Shown: positions 39,563 to 52,212 of the stretch, in pieces
How positions within the stretch are numbered: position 1 is the stretch's first letter
Layout: the number at the start of each line of letters is the position of its first letter
Origin: Ceratopteris richardii
Taxonomy: Eukaryota; Streptophyta; Polypodiopsida; Polypodiales; Pteridaceae
NCBI GenBank assembly: GCA_020310875.1
Contig: CM035422.1
Coordinates: 58,798,796-58,862,795 of the forward strand
DNA: 64,000 nt
Reading direction: 5' to 3'
Made by a program: the position numbers and the translations under genes
Notes under the pieces: generated by a model
The model's input: the letters and a program-made list of their open reading frames with translations, nothing else
What the model was told of the DNA's origin: nothing
The model's database searches: none

Positions 39563-40780
39563 ATGATGTCTCACGCATATCAGGCTAGATTAAAGGAAGA
39601 ACCCGAGATAGCTGAAATGAGTAAGAACTACCCACAAGCTGATTTAGAAATTGAGAGAACTAAACTTTGCATGAAGATGGTAGAACTAACACAAGCTATG
39701 TTCGAAGCCTCTCATTATCTTAATTGGATTAACATGGCCAAACCGGAATTACACTTTCAAGGACTACTAGAGAGGTTAGAATACTTGGTAGAAAGCAACG
39801 AGAAAAAGAATCAACATAGGAACCCTATTGCTTCGGAGACACAAGAAAGGAATGCACCATCCCTGTCTCAAGTGCCAAATACAGAGACTGAAGATAACCT
39901 GTCTTCCATACATAAGTATTCACACAAATTTGTAGAGGAAGAGCAACTAAGTGAACACACAGGTTTTGAAACCAATTCTTTGCAAGAATTACCTCAATTC
40001 ACAGGACCTTGGGAAGCCAAGTCTATTAGCATGAGAACACCCATGATAATAGTGAGTAATGAAGAATCAGTAATCCCTAGAAACACAGAAACGGTAAAGA
40101 ACACTAAAGTACAATGTCACCTCACTCTAGAGGAATTTTTGAAGGTTAAACTAGAATTGTGGAAGCATGTAGGAAATCAATTCCCTGAGCTTGCTACTAC
40201 ACCCTCACAGATAGGATCACACAAGAAGGTACCAGAGATACAAGTAGAAAGAATCGGAGATGTAAGCGAAGGAGAGGAAGGTAACACTTATCTTCCAATA
40301 ACCCATTAGGGCTACACCACCAAAGCCATCTTAGATTCAGGAGGCGGAGTAGCCATTGCTACCACAGCTTTATGGAAATGTTGGGGTAAGCCAGCATTAA
40401 GACCTACCAGGATGAAGCTACAAATGGTTGATGGACATATAGAAAAACCATTAGGCTTACTAGAAGGCATATCTCTCACCACTTGTGTGGAGTTTGAGCA
40501 TACTTTTGCCATTTGTGATTTTGGGAAAAATCATGCTTATGAGATGATTTTAGGATGACCATTCATGCATCAGTTGCAAATCGTACAAGATTGGGGAACT
40601 AATTCTTTGTACTTGCAACATTTAGGAGTGACTACTAAAGTCAATCTTAAAGACTATTCCCATCGAGACGTACCCCCAATACAATGGAACACCATCCATA
40701 AGACACACGGAGAAACGGAGTCAGTACACTCATTGGAGTCAGCCCCTCATGGTTGCATGAGGATACTCATCTATGGATGT
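39563..40780 (+). pseudogene. R6 linker and first protease
   Basis: The 248-aa linker (39563-40309) is conserved with R1 (YPQADLEIERTKLC, NSLQELPQFTGPWEAKS, EGEEGNTYLPIT) and stops at TAG 40307. In the same frame the protease follows: LDSGGGVAIATTA at about 40330, TCVEFEHTFAICDF with a lost Gly codon, a TGA in place of Arg in GRPFM (40557), then GTNSLYLQHLGVTTKV. The active-site Asp is retained but the domain cannot be translated whole. Confidence 0.78.
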
Positions 40781-42799
40781 GTAAAGTAGCCAAATAAGAG
40801 GAAGAACGGTTAGAAGCCAGAACCTTAGGCTCAGAACAACATCCACGAACTCTTCAAGACCCAACTTATGCACCTATAGTATTTCCAGACGAGGAATTCG
40901 AACCTCATGGTTGGGCAGAAATTTTAGCAACAATGGATGTAGCCGTCAATGAAAAACAATGGACAGCCCACTACAACGAGGATGGCTATGACAAATCAGT
41001 CTTCACAATAGAGCCAATTATGTGTGATTTCATTATTGAAGAATGCGAACCTAGCACTGATGCATTTGAGGATGCAAGCGACTTCAATCTAGAGTCAATT
41101 ATTATGGACCCGCCTTTTGCATCAGATGAAGAATACTTCTACGAAGTAGAAACTCACCCTCAAATACATTAAGAGCTTACAAATGATGTGAGGTTAGCCA
41201 CACAAGTGACTGACAAAAGTGAAGGTAAGAAAAGAAAGAAGAAAGAAACCATGTCAGAGGAAGAGGAATCTTTGTTCGAGGTTCCCAAGAACTTCAAGAA
41301 GTATGAAATAGAAGATAGAAGAATCATGGTACGAATGCCTAAAAGAAAATCTAACATTGGAGAAGTATATCATAGTCAAGAGAAAACCAAAAAAATCATA
41401 GTCACCATAGAAGGAGAAGAAGAAAAATGTACATACATAGGGCATGATTTGAATATAGAGATGTATTTGCTTGGAGTTACAAAGACTTGATAAGAGTAGA
41501 CCCAGATATATGCTTGCATAGGATCCCTATGACTCCAGATGCAAAACCTACGAAACTGAAACCATACACGTACAATGATAACTATGTTGCGAAGATTAAA
41601 GAAGAAATAGATCGTTTGATAGAAGCAGGATTCATCTACAAAATTGAGCATACTGAATGGGTATCCCCCATTGTGGTTGTGCCCAAAGAACGGAAAATTG
41701 TGTGTGTATTAACCTTAAGAAAGTTAATGCCACCACAATTAGAGATAGTTATCCTCTTCCTATCACGGAACATTTATTGGAAAGAGTTGCGGGCAAGGAA
41801 GTTTATAGCTTTCTTGATGGTTTCTCAGGCTATAATCAAGTAGCCATTGCTCTAGAAGATCAACACAAGATGGCTTTTGCCACAAAATGGGGCATATTTG
41901 CATTTCGTGTGATGCCTTTTGGGCTCACAAATGCACCCGCCACTTTCCAACCACTCATGTGTCATGTTTTTAAGGAATTCTTATGCAAGAATTTGGAATT
42001 TTATGCCGATGACATATGTGCTCATTCGAATATGAGGCATACTCATATCCCAGAACTAAGGAAAATATTTAACAAATTTCGAGAATATCAGGTCTCTTTG
42101 AACCCAGAAAAATGCATTTTCATGGTCAGACAAGGCAAAATTCTAGGACACATTGTGTCAAAGAATGGAATCTCTACGGACGAGGAAAAAGTGAAAGTAA
42201 TTGCCGACTTAGCTAGACCAAATAATGTAAAATAAGTACATGCATTTATGGGTCATTGTGGTTATTATAGATGATTCATACACATGTATGCAATCATAGC
42301 AAAGCCTTTGTACTCTCTTTTGACCAAGTTTGAATGGACAAATGAGTGTGAGAATTCATTCAATGAACTTAAACGACGTTTGTGTTCAGCACCTATATTG
42401 ACAACCCCAGATTGGAGCAAGCCATTCCATGTACATGTGGATGCATCCAATTATGCCATCGGATGTGTGTTGGCACAACCCACGAATGAAGGTAATATAG
42501 ATCTCCCCATAGCGTACGCGAGCAGACAGTTGAACGCAGCAGAAAGAAATTATACCACTACGGAAAGAGAAGGATTAGGAATGATCTACGCAGTAAAGAA
42601 ATTCAGGCTTTATTTGTTGGCGATTAAGTTCAAGTTCTTTACGGATCATCAAGCATTATTGTACTTAGTCAATAAGCCATGTAACATGGGACGATTGATA
42701 TGTTGCTTTCTATTGCTCATGGAGTATGAATTTGAAGTAGTAGTCAGGAAAGGAAAGACACACCTTAGAGCAGACCACCTATCAAGATTAACCACATGA
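40781..42799 (+). pseudogene. R6 acidic linker, RT and RNase H
   Basis: The linker (EEFEPHGWAEILATMDVA, then an acidic stretch) runs to about 41440. About 45 bp are deleted near 41450-41460, removing part of the helix before the RT. RT motifs are KPYTYNDNY, CINLKKVNATT, SFLDGFSGYNQ and, at the catalytic site, FYADDICAHS in place of VYVDDLCAHS. RNase H (VDASNYAIGCVLAQ, TTTEREGLGM, TDHQALLYLV) is open at 42284-42799. Frameshifts near 41485 and 41690 and TAA at 42233 break it. Confidence 0.8.
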
Positions 42800-42817
42800 G
42801 AAACTCCTCAAGGAATA

Positions 42818-44590
42818 GTGGATGAATTACCTGACGCATACTTGTTTAACCTTGAGATAGTACCAGAATGGGCTAAGCCTATTGTTCCTATTCTCACGTA
42901 TGGACCCAAGAATCCTAGGATAAGGATCAAGGAAGGAGAGATTACCAAGTCACAAAGATATAAAATCATAGCAAGAAGTATATATAAACAGGATAATCAA
43001 AAGATTCTTGCTTGTTGTGTAGATGAATTAGAACATGCGAATCGGTTGCAATTAGCACATGTAGGTGCACTAAAGAAACATCACTCAAAACATCATACAT
43101 TGCAAACTCTGCATAGAATAGTAGTATATTGGCCTTCGATGGAAGAAAATGTCTACAAGTTGTGTAAGGAATGCCTTGTTTGTGGTGAAAGACCACCAGT
43201 AGAACATGCTACGTTATATCATGTGTCTCTCACACCAGAATGGAGTGAACCTTTAGTGACGTACTTGAGGACGAAAACATTCCCTCAAGGAATGACCTTA
43301 GCATGACAACGAAGTCTAGAGCAGGAAGCTCAAGACTATTCACTTATTGGCGACAATCTATACAAACGAGGATGAGATGGATACTTAAGACAATGTGTTC
43401 ATGAAAGTGATGATTTGAGCGTACTAGAGACTGCACACCAAGGTGTTGCAGGAGGTCATTTTGGCCCCGACACGATAATCAAAGCCATCCTCTTTGTAGG
43501 ATTATGGTGGCCCACTCTTCACATGGATGCACATACCTATGTTAAGAGATGTGATGTGTGACAGAGAACTCAATTTCCTACTCGCAGAGATGAAATGGCA
43601 TTGAAACTCATGATGGGAGGACGTGCCTTTTCCAAGTGGGGTATAGACTTTGTAGGATCCATTAACCCCCCTGCAAAAGGTACACATGCTGAATACATTA
43701 TTGTTGCGACAGATTATCTTACCAAATTGGTAGAGGCCAAGGCCACAAAAAAGAATGATGCACACACGACTGCAAAGTTCTTATTTGAAAATGTCTTTAC
43801 AAGATATGGACTGCCTATAGAGTTAGTGAGCGATCGAGGAACTCACTTTCTAAACCAAGTCATTGCATATTTGTTACAGGATTTTATGGTGATTCACAAG
43901 AAATCTGCACCATATCATCCCTAGGCCAATGGTCAAGCAGAAAGCACTAACAAGATCCTTTGTAACGTACTGACAAAACTCGTGAACAACAAACGTTCAG
44001 ATTGGGACACACAGTTACATCACGCTGTTTGGGCATATCGAGTGGCCTACAAGACCGTACTCAATGCAACTCCCTTTCAGATGGTTTTTGGTCAGAATGT
44101 TGTGCTTCCTTTGGACTTCTTGATACCGACCCTTAAGGTTGCACAAGAACATCAGTGGACCGGCCATGAATTATCAGCAAGAATAATGGACTTGAAATGA
44201 TTAGGAGAAACCAGGCTGAAAGCAGCAGCAGGAATATATGCAATAAAGAAGCGATAGAAAGCCTATTTTGATGCACATGTGAAAGATAAAGGCTTAAAAG
44301 AAAGAGATTTAGTCCTAGTATATACGCCGAAACAACATGCATGGAAATTATAAAAGCGAGGTTATGGACCTATGATCATTAACACACTCTCGACAAGTGG
44401 AGCAGTACAATTAGCCACCATAGAAGGAGACATAATGCCTAATTACATTAGTGGCTGTAGAGTCAAGTCATATTAGGAACCTCTTATTGAGGATATGCTT
44501 AGATGACTCACATTGGCAAAGAAGCGTAAGGAGGAAGAAAATAGAATACGAGCTGAAGCTTAGGTAGAAGCTATAGAATGCATTAAGCGC
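42818..44590 (+). pseudogene. R6 integrase with duplicated H2C2 module
   Basis: The first module (LAHVGALKKHHSKHH.., YWPSM.., CKECLVC) is in the open stretch 42818-43306. The second (AHQGVAGGHFGPD.., WWPTLHMD.., C..stop) lies at about 43430-43565. The core at 43595-43924 has DFVGSINPP and SDRGTHF; the Glu segment (GQAES) follows a TAG at 43921. The C-terminal part with GYGPMIIN is broken by several stops. Decay is mostly single-base nonsense. Confidence 0.82.
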
Positions 44591-45815
44591 ATGAAGTTAA
44601 GAAGACAAGGACTACGGAGAGAACATTATAACCATCTGGAAACAACACCCAGATACCCCATGGCCATGTGTCAAGCGAAGTCAAGTACTCATCCTAGCAT
44701 AGTGGATAGGAGACCATTCATTACAGTCACGCTAGACCATGGCAACCCTTGCCAAGGGCTCAGGGCTTTAATTGACTCAGGTGCTGCAACTAGTGCGATT
44801 AGATGGTCCCACTATAAGGACTCAAGAATAGAAAAAGCCAACTGAGGCATACATGATAGGGTTAGGAGGCATGGAAACCCCTTGCATGGGTAAGGTGGAC
44901 CTTCCTATCCTCATACATGATGTGACCATGATAGCAAAGCTACTAGTGTGCCATGACAAGCACCTGATAGAACCCCTAATCCTTGGCCAAGATTGGCTAT
45001 ACGATCACTCAGTGGACCTAAATCTTAGACAAGGCTCCTTGCAAATTGGAACCTTAGACCAGTGGCGAGTGATACCACTTGAATTCCCTCACAACACTCC
45101 GCCTGAGGTATGTAACCCTAGACCATATGAAAGGCCCGTGACGGAGGACCGGAAGATCTTTGGTCAGATAAGTCATGCTATGTCTACCCCAACCCACGTG
45201 GGCTTGATGATGGAAAATTGTCATTCAGAAGAATGTCAGCAGGTTTTCCCTTGGTCTTCCTGCAAATTAGAAGGGGTCACCACCCAACAGATGGGTTAGG
45301 TGGGTTACATCAACGCTTAGGTGGACTGCATCAACAACCACATGTGCAAGACACCCTGTGGTGCCCATCCTTCCACACATACTACGGATTGGCCTAGATT
45401 TAAGGTACAAAATGAAGCACTTCCTAATGGGTTTCACAAGTGTTGGACCTCCCTTCTTTTCCAAAGCAAAGTGTCCATCCGACCTCTCAACCCCAACCAC
45501 GAAGGAGTCAACCACAACGAAACCCAAATTGACGACCCTACCAGACAACACCAAACAAGCAGCAGTATCAACACCACAAAGCAAGAGGCACAAGACAAAT
45601 ATGGGTGCCAAAAGGACAGAAAGCACCAACCGATTTCAACAACACACACAACGATAAGAAGAAGTTAATGCAAAAGCAGAGTCCGTATTCAACATCTCCT
45701 CCACCTTCTTCTACAAGTACGAATATTCAACAGATTTGGATCGCCAAGAAGTACCTTATGAATCGACCCACACCCACGCAGATATGGGTACCCAAACATT
45801 GTATTATAGCCTAAC
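44591..45815 (+). pseudogene. R6 second protease-like domain and W-V-P-K tail
   Basis: ALIDSGAATSAIR at about 44763-44800 carries the active-site-like Asp. A small frameshift and TGA near 44843 follow. The frame from 44853 then gives GLGGMETPCMGKVDLP and LILGQDWLYDHSVDLNL to 45299. Further on, in mixed frames, are RQIWVPKGQ (about 45597), QQIWIAKKY (about 45729) and TQIWVPKHC (about 45780), matching the repeated motif of R1. The order is the same as in R1 and R5. Confidence 0.78.
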
Positions 45816-46309
45816 ACTCAAGCCATGTAACATATACCCCTCAGAAATCTCTTCACCCCTCAACGCCACCACGTCCAATGTCACCTTTTGTCCCTTAGGA
45901 GACAAGTACCACCCACTAAGCAACTCTTAGGAAATGGATACCGAAACGTATCCAGCTGTCTCCTCAAAACCCATTGCCTAACATTACTCCCATCCCAAAT
46001 AACCAACTCCCTTGTAATAACTCATTCACAATTGAACTTTGTATAAACTCATCAACACTAACCCATCATCACTTGTAATAACATCTCATCAAGCAATGTA
46101 TGGACTATCTGAAGCATGTAGGTGTCTAGAGACCTACATTAGTTTTGCAAGAAATGGTTCCATAAACCACATCACAACACTTGGCTACACGGGTTACACA
46201 TCGGTTATGGAAAGGGATTGTGGTCTCACTTTAATGGGATCATGATTAATTTCCATATTAATTTGCTAATCTTTTGTAGCAGATCTTCTCCAAACTCGCA
46301 TCACTCATC
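45816..46309 (+). other. R6 spacer between second protease tail and ORF3
   Basis: This is non-coding, with C/T- and A/T-rich sequence. The only candidate signal is the acceptor-like CTTTTGTAG at 46271-46279, 31 bases before the ORF3 ATG at 46310. I see nothing else. Confidence 0.55.
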
Positions 46310-49202
46310 ATGCAGACAGAAAGACCATCGGAAGCTGGCCCTAGTGTACCTATGGTCAATTTTGACAAATTACAGGCTGAATCATATCCTACTGAACAAC
46401 CGACAGAATTTCAAGGATTCCTAGGACCTATGCCCATTGATGATCCTCCTAGAGGATATACCAAAAAAGTTCACCGGAACTCCCATTGGTTCCAAGGTTT
46501 AGCAGGACCTTTGGCAGACGCAGGCTTCATTTTTTATGCCAATTTGACTTTTGATAGTAGTAAGTGGGGAAAGTATCAGTTCTTCTCTAGAGAGTTTGAG
46601 GCACTCCAGAATATGGAAGATTTAAAGCACGTTTAGGCAAGAGCAGGTTTTACAGAATACTTCAGTGATCCACTGCCCAAACTAGATTTCTACAGATGCT
46701 ACTACTTGGTTACCACATTGACAGCCTCCGAGAACAAGGACTTGTCGGGCACTTTTATTTTGCCGTCCTTAGTAAATGACCCATCGTTTAAGAAGTTTCA
46801 TCTGTCAAAAGATTTGATTTGAGCTGCAATTAAAATACATGGAGTGCACACATCAACAGAACGAGAAAGGCTGATTCGAGAGCCAATGAAGCAAGGTGAT
46901 GTTACCAAATGGGAAGAGATTTCGCCCATCACACCTGAGCTATCGAATCCATTACGTATATGTATGCAACACTTTGCATTCCCAACTCAAGATCGTTTTA
47001 TTATGCCTCACAAGCGCATTTGGTTTGGACTGTATTTAGCTTGTATTGGGCCCCAAACAGTTGATCTTGCAAGTTGGATTATTGATCAGTTGTATTTAGT
47101 GCAGCACAGATGGGAAAGGAAAAAAATCATCCATGGATGTTGCGCTCTCATGAGAATTGTTTATATGTGTTTGGCATACGACTTGCCAATAGAGCATGCA
47201 ATAACAAGTGAATAATTGAAGGCATTCAAAGGGACTGCCATGAAAGTCAGAAAATCTAACAAGGGACAGGCAGGCAAGCGCATGCGAGGATCTATCCCAT
47301 GCCTACAAGTTCCAGGGTCCCCGTCACCTCAACCATCTCCAGAACAATCTCCTACGGAACCCCCTGCAGTGATACAACCCATTTGCATACGATTGTCATG
47401 ACCTGTCATCACAGAACGCACTACCAGTGCAGTTACTTCCCAAGCAACATTAGTTCAGGAACCTACCACTTTTGCAGCAGAAATTCCCACCACTATTGGT
47501 GCGGAAGCATTTACTTTCCCTATACCCAACCTGGAAGCCAAACCAATAGACACAACTTTTAATTTTGAAATTTCAGATGCTTTTTCCAATGAATTTCAGC
47601 TCTCAAAAGGAAAATTTTTCTCTCAGGAATATGAACACCAAGTTACCCTACCACACCCTCTGATCAACCGTGAGGGCAAGTATTTTCCGGCTCTGAGGAA
47701 GAAATGATAGAAACAGATGATGAAGAGAAATCCAATCAAGGAAGCCATGAATCTCAAGAGAATGTGCAGACCGATGAACAGGGACAACACACCGACACCC
47801 AAAGTGACACAAGCAATTATGAAGGTGAGACGTTTGGAGCAACTTCATATACGTTGGCGATCAAAAAGATATACCGAACCATGCAAGTAGTTTGGGCATG
47901 CAAAAAGCTATCTGAAGAAGAAAGCCAAGTGCTTGTCGAATAGGAACTCGCCACAGAAGGCTTTGAAGTAGCCTACATTCAAGGACTTCGAGAACTTTTT
48001 AAGTTAGTGGGCACAAATGAAGCATTAAGATATTTGCAGAGAAACCCACTACCGCAGTTTGACCCACACCGAGTTTGATTATTATCCAAACCAGGTCAAT
48101 ATATTCGTGTACTGACAGATGCTCAGTCATCCGAACAGGCCAAGGAAGCATTTCTTATTCTTGAAGGCTCTGCGGTAGAAGAAACGATCATTATCGACTC
48201 CCCGCCCCACACTTCTATTGTACATAGATATATATCTAAGCATGAGCTAGAATATAAGCCATATTTTATGTTAATGGCAGAATATCAGCTGGCCATCAAA
48301 AGAGAAACAAGCAAGAAACCTTCTCACGCAACTCAGTTCGAGCCTGATGATTTACCACCAGACGTGCAGAGAGGAGAAATATATCAACCAACTTGGCTCC
48401 AAGACTTATTACAAGAATATCCTGAAATGATGAGCACATGGGTCAAGGCACCACTCCATTTGAAGTATAACCCATGTTGGGGACCAGTGCCACGTCGTCG
48501 CTCCTGGAAGGCCTTTGCAATCAAAGTACAAAACAACAAGCAGTGCCAGGACTGGCTCAATTACCCATATTTCATGCCACCGTCGGACCACCAATAGTAG
48601 GCTATATGATTGTGACTATTCGACACTAGCTCCCCCGCTTACGACGAATGGATGATGTAGCAGCGCATATGACTATCCAAATATTTGACATGACGCAGAT
48701 AGTATTCAAAGTCTTCTGTCGCGTCAAGGCACCACACGTGAACACCCCGGGATTTGAACATGGCAATCAAGATTTAGCATATGATATGAGTACGACACCA
48801 TCGCTCCAGGTGTGTTATGCCTGGCACTGTCGAATCAAATACTTATCAAAGTGCTATAAGATGACCTTCGAAGAAATGTTCACTACCGGTTTTTGGGAGT
48901 ATCACTCAGAGGTGTTCATAAGCAAGCCTACACATCTACTGCAATTATTTTCCTGTGAACAACTAGTGTATTCCATGCATTACAGACTACCGCCACCAGA
49001 GGAACCTCAACCCATCAATTGGGAGAAGCTTGAAGCTGATCTTGCCAGAGGTATCCGCTTGTCAGAGCACACCCTCGCTCAGGACCTCCTACAAAATTAT
49101 ATCCGACAGACCCCACAACAAGGTTCTATGGAGGATGATAGAAGCAAGAGGGAGGGGGGTGTTGGCAGTAGCCAGAGGCACAGACGACACGGAAGCATGT
49201 AA
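46310..49202 (+). pseudogene. R6 third ORF (ORF3), shorter form without coiled coil
   Basis: It starts at ATG 46310. The N-terminal conserved region (SHWFQGLAGPLAD to CLAYDLPIEHA) aligns to residues 76-317 of R1 ORF3. An acidic middle with IKKIYRTMQVV matches R1 IKRLYRTMRLV. The C-terminal region includes QPTWLQDLLQEYPEM, LKYNPCWGPVPRRRSW and the strongly conserved GNQDLAYDMSTTPS followed by TFEEMFTTGFWEYHSE. The Pro-rich and coiled-coil segment of R1 (about residues 590-980) is absent. Stops at 46634, 46819, 47213 and 47398 and two frameshifts make it a pseudogene. It is enough to show that the protein is a conserved family trait. Confidence 0.83.
49146..49159 (+). other. R6 polypurine tract
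   Basis: AAGAGGGAGGGGGG lies immediately before the 3' LTR start (TGTTGG at 49160). Confidence 0.85.
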
Positions 49203-49724
49203 AGACAGAGCACAATGAGGTAACACGGAGCCAGTCGGATTATTTTTCAAACAAATATGTTTTATATTACTTTTTCAAAACCTTCAACAATGATTTTTAT
49301 CAGGTAGAATGACCCTACCAATTTTGGTTATTTTTAGATCTTGTTTACCCTTTCAAATAGCACCTAGAACCTATTTTTTAACTATGCTGGTCACTAGATG
49401 TGAAACTGGTCAAAACTAGTCTAGAATCTATAAAAAGGGCTAGAGAGCTCATTTTTGAGGATAGCTTGTATGAGTAGAGAAGAGCTTAGAGCTATTTTGA
49501 GCTTGTAATTGAGATCTTGAGTAATAGAGTCAATTTCCTACCTTCCATTGTGTCTTGCTTGTCTCATACTTGTGTGTGTGTATGTGTGTGTGCATCTCTA
49601 TGCTTCTCACCTTCACTCTCACTACATCTCACATTCACGATCTTCATATCACTCCTATCTCTTCCACCGATTGACATTAAGGAGATGGATCTTCTTAACG
49701 TGGTTCTCACCTGTTAGAGCAACA
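49160..49724 (+). repeat. R6 3' LTR (565 bp)
   Basis: It starts TGTTGGCAGTAGCC and ends AGAGCAACA, followed at once by R5 sequence. TATAAAAAG begins at 49429 and the TG-rich tract lies at about 49569-49592. The last bases differ from the 5' copy by a small indel. Confidence 0.92.
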
Positions 49725-49741
49725 TCGACCGACACCCCTTT

Positions 49742-50407
49742 GTGACCATAGAGGTAGGACAAGGAAAGAGTGTAAGGACTGTGAGAGCATTGGTTGACTC
49801 AGGTGCAGCAACTAGTGCAGTTAGACTTTCATATTGCCAAGGCCTGCAATTGGACATCAAGCCCATAGAAGCATATCTCATAGGATATGGAGGTGTGGAA
49901 ACCCCTTGTTTGGGCAAGGTGGAACTTCCCATCTACCTTCAAGATGTTCCAATGAAAGTCAAAACGCTAGTGTGTGACGATGAGGACCTTACAGAGCCAC
50001 TTGTTTTGGGTCAAGACTGGATTTACGACCATGCAGTCAACTTGAACCTAAGAAGTCAACTCCTTCAAGTTTGGGTACAGGAACAATGCATCACATTAGA
50101 ATTAGAGAATTGCATGCTCACAAATCCAGATGTCACACATTCTCTTAGTTCTTCTAGGGCTAATCTTAGCAAAAAAGATGCTATACCTGTCAAAAGCTCT
50201 GTGTTCCAGAAGAACCCAATCATGAAAGAACTGGCTCAAAGACAAGCAGACTCCTCCTCTCATGCAAGGACTAATGCCGCAACCACAACTCAACCACAAG
50301 GGCAAGCAAAACAGTACAAGACAACGACTATATCGAATAGACAAAGAGATTTCAAGAAGAAAGTAGTTCCGGGCATGAAACAAATCTGGGTACAAAAAGG
50401 AGAGTAG
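49742..50407 (+). pseudogene. R5 second protease-like domain and start of basic tail
   Basis: This continues R5 after R6. The stretch is 221 aa. ALVDSGAATSAVRLSYC keeps the Asp, and the Gln codon CAA follows where R1 has TAA. GYGGVETPCLGKVELP and LVLGQDWIYDHAVNLNL complete the retropepsin-like pattern. A basic Ser/Gln-rich tail with KQIWVQKGE ends at TAG 50405. This is the most complete open version of the second protease in the window and shows that the domain was read as part of pol. Confidence 0.82.
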
Positions 50408-51588
50408 CCACCAGCCTTGCCAACACAATTTCCACTCGGGCAAGCCAACCATGCAAAGCGAAGAAACACGCAACCAGGACCATCTCAACCAAAAGATCTC
50501 CGACAAATGTGGGTGCCTCTAAAGGGACAAATACTATTCTAAAATGGATACGGAGGAGTACATCATTTCGAGATCCAATCGACACCTCCAAACAAAGATT
50601 GCATCAAGTCTGCAAGTAACATTGGAGGCCTCGACCAACAACAACCATGTGCCTTTGGCATAACCTTGTCTTTTGCACCATTCAAGCCATGCATTTCCAA
50701 AGTATGCATCAATATAGGGCCCATTACATGGCCATGCATAGACACAATTGAGAATCCCTGGCACATGAACCACAATCTCCACATGTAAAATATTTTCATG
50801 ATACTAACCTCTATCTTCTTGTTTTCTACAATTGTTTCCAAAAAAAAAAAAAAAAAAAGAAAAAGGGGCAATGAACAAGACTGTGTGCTTGAAGAAGCTC
50901 ATTAGTGAACCATCAGCAAGGACATCCATCCACAAAAACGACAAGCCAATGGTCAAACACCAAATGGAAGTACAACACAAAGAGGTGAAGATCAACGGAC
51001 CATTCACCATGGTAAGATGTGTATACTTCGGCAACACCAGGACCATGATAGATAAGGAACCTCTTCGTCAAAATACCCTTGAGCACTTAGCTCAAGACCC
51101 CATTTCTTGCACCATACTTCTTCCAATGCATTCCCTAAGTACGCACACATAAGGCCACATTACAAGGCCGTGCACAAGGCACATATTTTTCTCAACCCAT
51201 GCACTAATGCACTCACCCATCAGTCATTAAGGGTCAAAAGTACTTGGCATCCTACTAGGAAACTCATGTTCAAAGCTTATAAGGACATTAAGTGTACAAC
51301 ATGAGTACCTATGAAGCAATTCAACGTCGGCAACTGCTCAAGATCAATATTGACAACATCTTTTGAGCGACTAGCAATCTTTGAAAGCACGAAAATACAA
51401 GGAAGAAATACCTACAAGGGGACCAACTCTCACATTGCCTAGCGGTGGTGAACTAAAAGACTGGACCAAGCTACATTTGGAAGATGGACTGCTCCTGTTG
51501 ATACATGGACACTACCTCTCAACGTACTACATGGAACAACCAGTACAACAAGGGTCTGTCAGGGACGACAGACTCTAGAGGGGGGGAG
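50408..51588 (+). other. R5 3' region: tail remnant, unrelated sequence, ORF3 end, polypurine tract
   Basis: A further RQMWVPLKG fragment of the tail lies at about 50500-50525. From there to about 51400 I find no match to ORF3. An 18-base A run is at 50838-50857, and two imperfect copies of a ~85-bp segment lie at about 50670-50755 and 51105-51190. At 51530-51578 a short stretch (QQGSVRDDRL) matches the extreme end of ORF3. The polypurine tract (AGAGGGGGGGAG) is at 51577-51588. Confidence 0.6.
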
Positions 51589-52212
51589 TGTTGACAATCA
51601 AGGTCAAGCATAGGCATAAAAGCGCATCAAGGAAGTGGAGACACAAGAAGCAGGATCAAGTAGGGAGCTCCAAGAAGTAGTTGTCAAATTTTCAGAAGAA
51701 ATCCCTATAAAGCTAGTGATTTTTATCACTAAAAACCATTGTAAATACCATTTTTCATTTTTGCAACTCCATTTGTTCAAGCCCAGGAGTCCTAGAGCTT
51801 GAGGTGTATTAGAACTACCCAGATACCAATTTTCATAATTTTTAGACTCCGTTTGAGGCTCCAAACAAGCCAAGGAACCTATTTTTTAACTAGGCCGGAC
51901 ACTAGGTCTTGAGAGGGCCAAAACCACTCAAAAAACTATAAAAAGGGCTAGAGAGCTCATTTTTTGGGTTATCTTGTTACAATTTTGAGCTTTGTAAGAC
52001 ATTTCTTTCATAATCGAAGCTTTCCATTGTTCCACTCTTTGCTCTTACCTTGTGTGCGTGTGTGTGTATGTGTGTGCATGCTTGTGTGCTTTCACTCACG
52101 CACTTGTGCCATCACTTGCTCACGGTCTTCATACCGGTCCTCACGTCTCCATGGATGGACATTATGAGGTGAAGCTCCTCACGTTGGTACTTGCCATTGT
52201 GCTAGAGTGACA
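51589..52212 (+). repeat. R5 3' LTR (624 bp)
   Basis: It starts TGTTGACAATCAAGG and ends GAGTGACA, followed by the CATGC target copy. The TATA box begins at 51937 and the TG-rich tract lies at about 52050-52085. Confidence 0.93.

Larger units (their letters stand above)
34516..49724 (+). mobile_element. R6: full-length R1-family element inserted in R5
   Basis: It is 15.2 kb with both LTRs, primer site, leader array, gag, pol, second protease-like domain, third ORF and polypurine tract. The target copies are TTGAC (34511-34515) and TCGAC (49725-49729); R1 has GATCGAC at the matching place, so TCGAC is ancestral and the left copy has a CpG C-to-T change. The LTRs differ at roughly 25 positions in about 565 bp by hand count, less than R5, as expected for the inner element. 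All ORFs carry stops and frameshifts. Confidence 0.93.
25185..52212 (+). mobile_element. R5: R1-family element inserted in R4 gag, split by R6
   Basis: Both LTRs are present (25185-25816 and 51589-52212), with a perfect 5-bp target duplication CATGC at 25180-25184 and 52213-52217. Removing R6 (34516-49724 plus one target copy) gives an element of about 11.8 kb. Hand comparison of the LTRs gives roughly 55-60 differences in about 625 bp, so it is older than R6. The pol region is broken by many stops and frameshifts. The third ORF is almost entirely missing, with unrelated sequence in its place (50408-51588). Confidence 0.92.

Noticed and set aside
50838..50857. Poly-A tail of a SINE or LINE insertion in R5
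   Set aside because: I found no flanking target duplication, pol III boxes or RT sequence next to it. The A-run alone is not enough.
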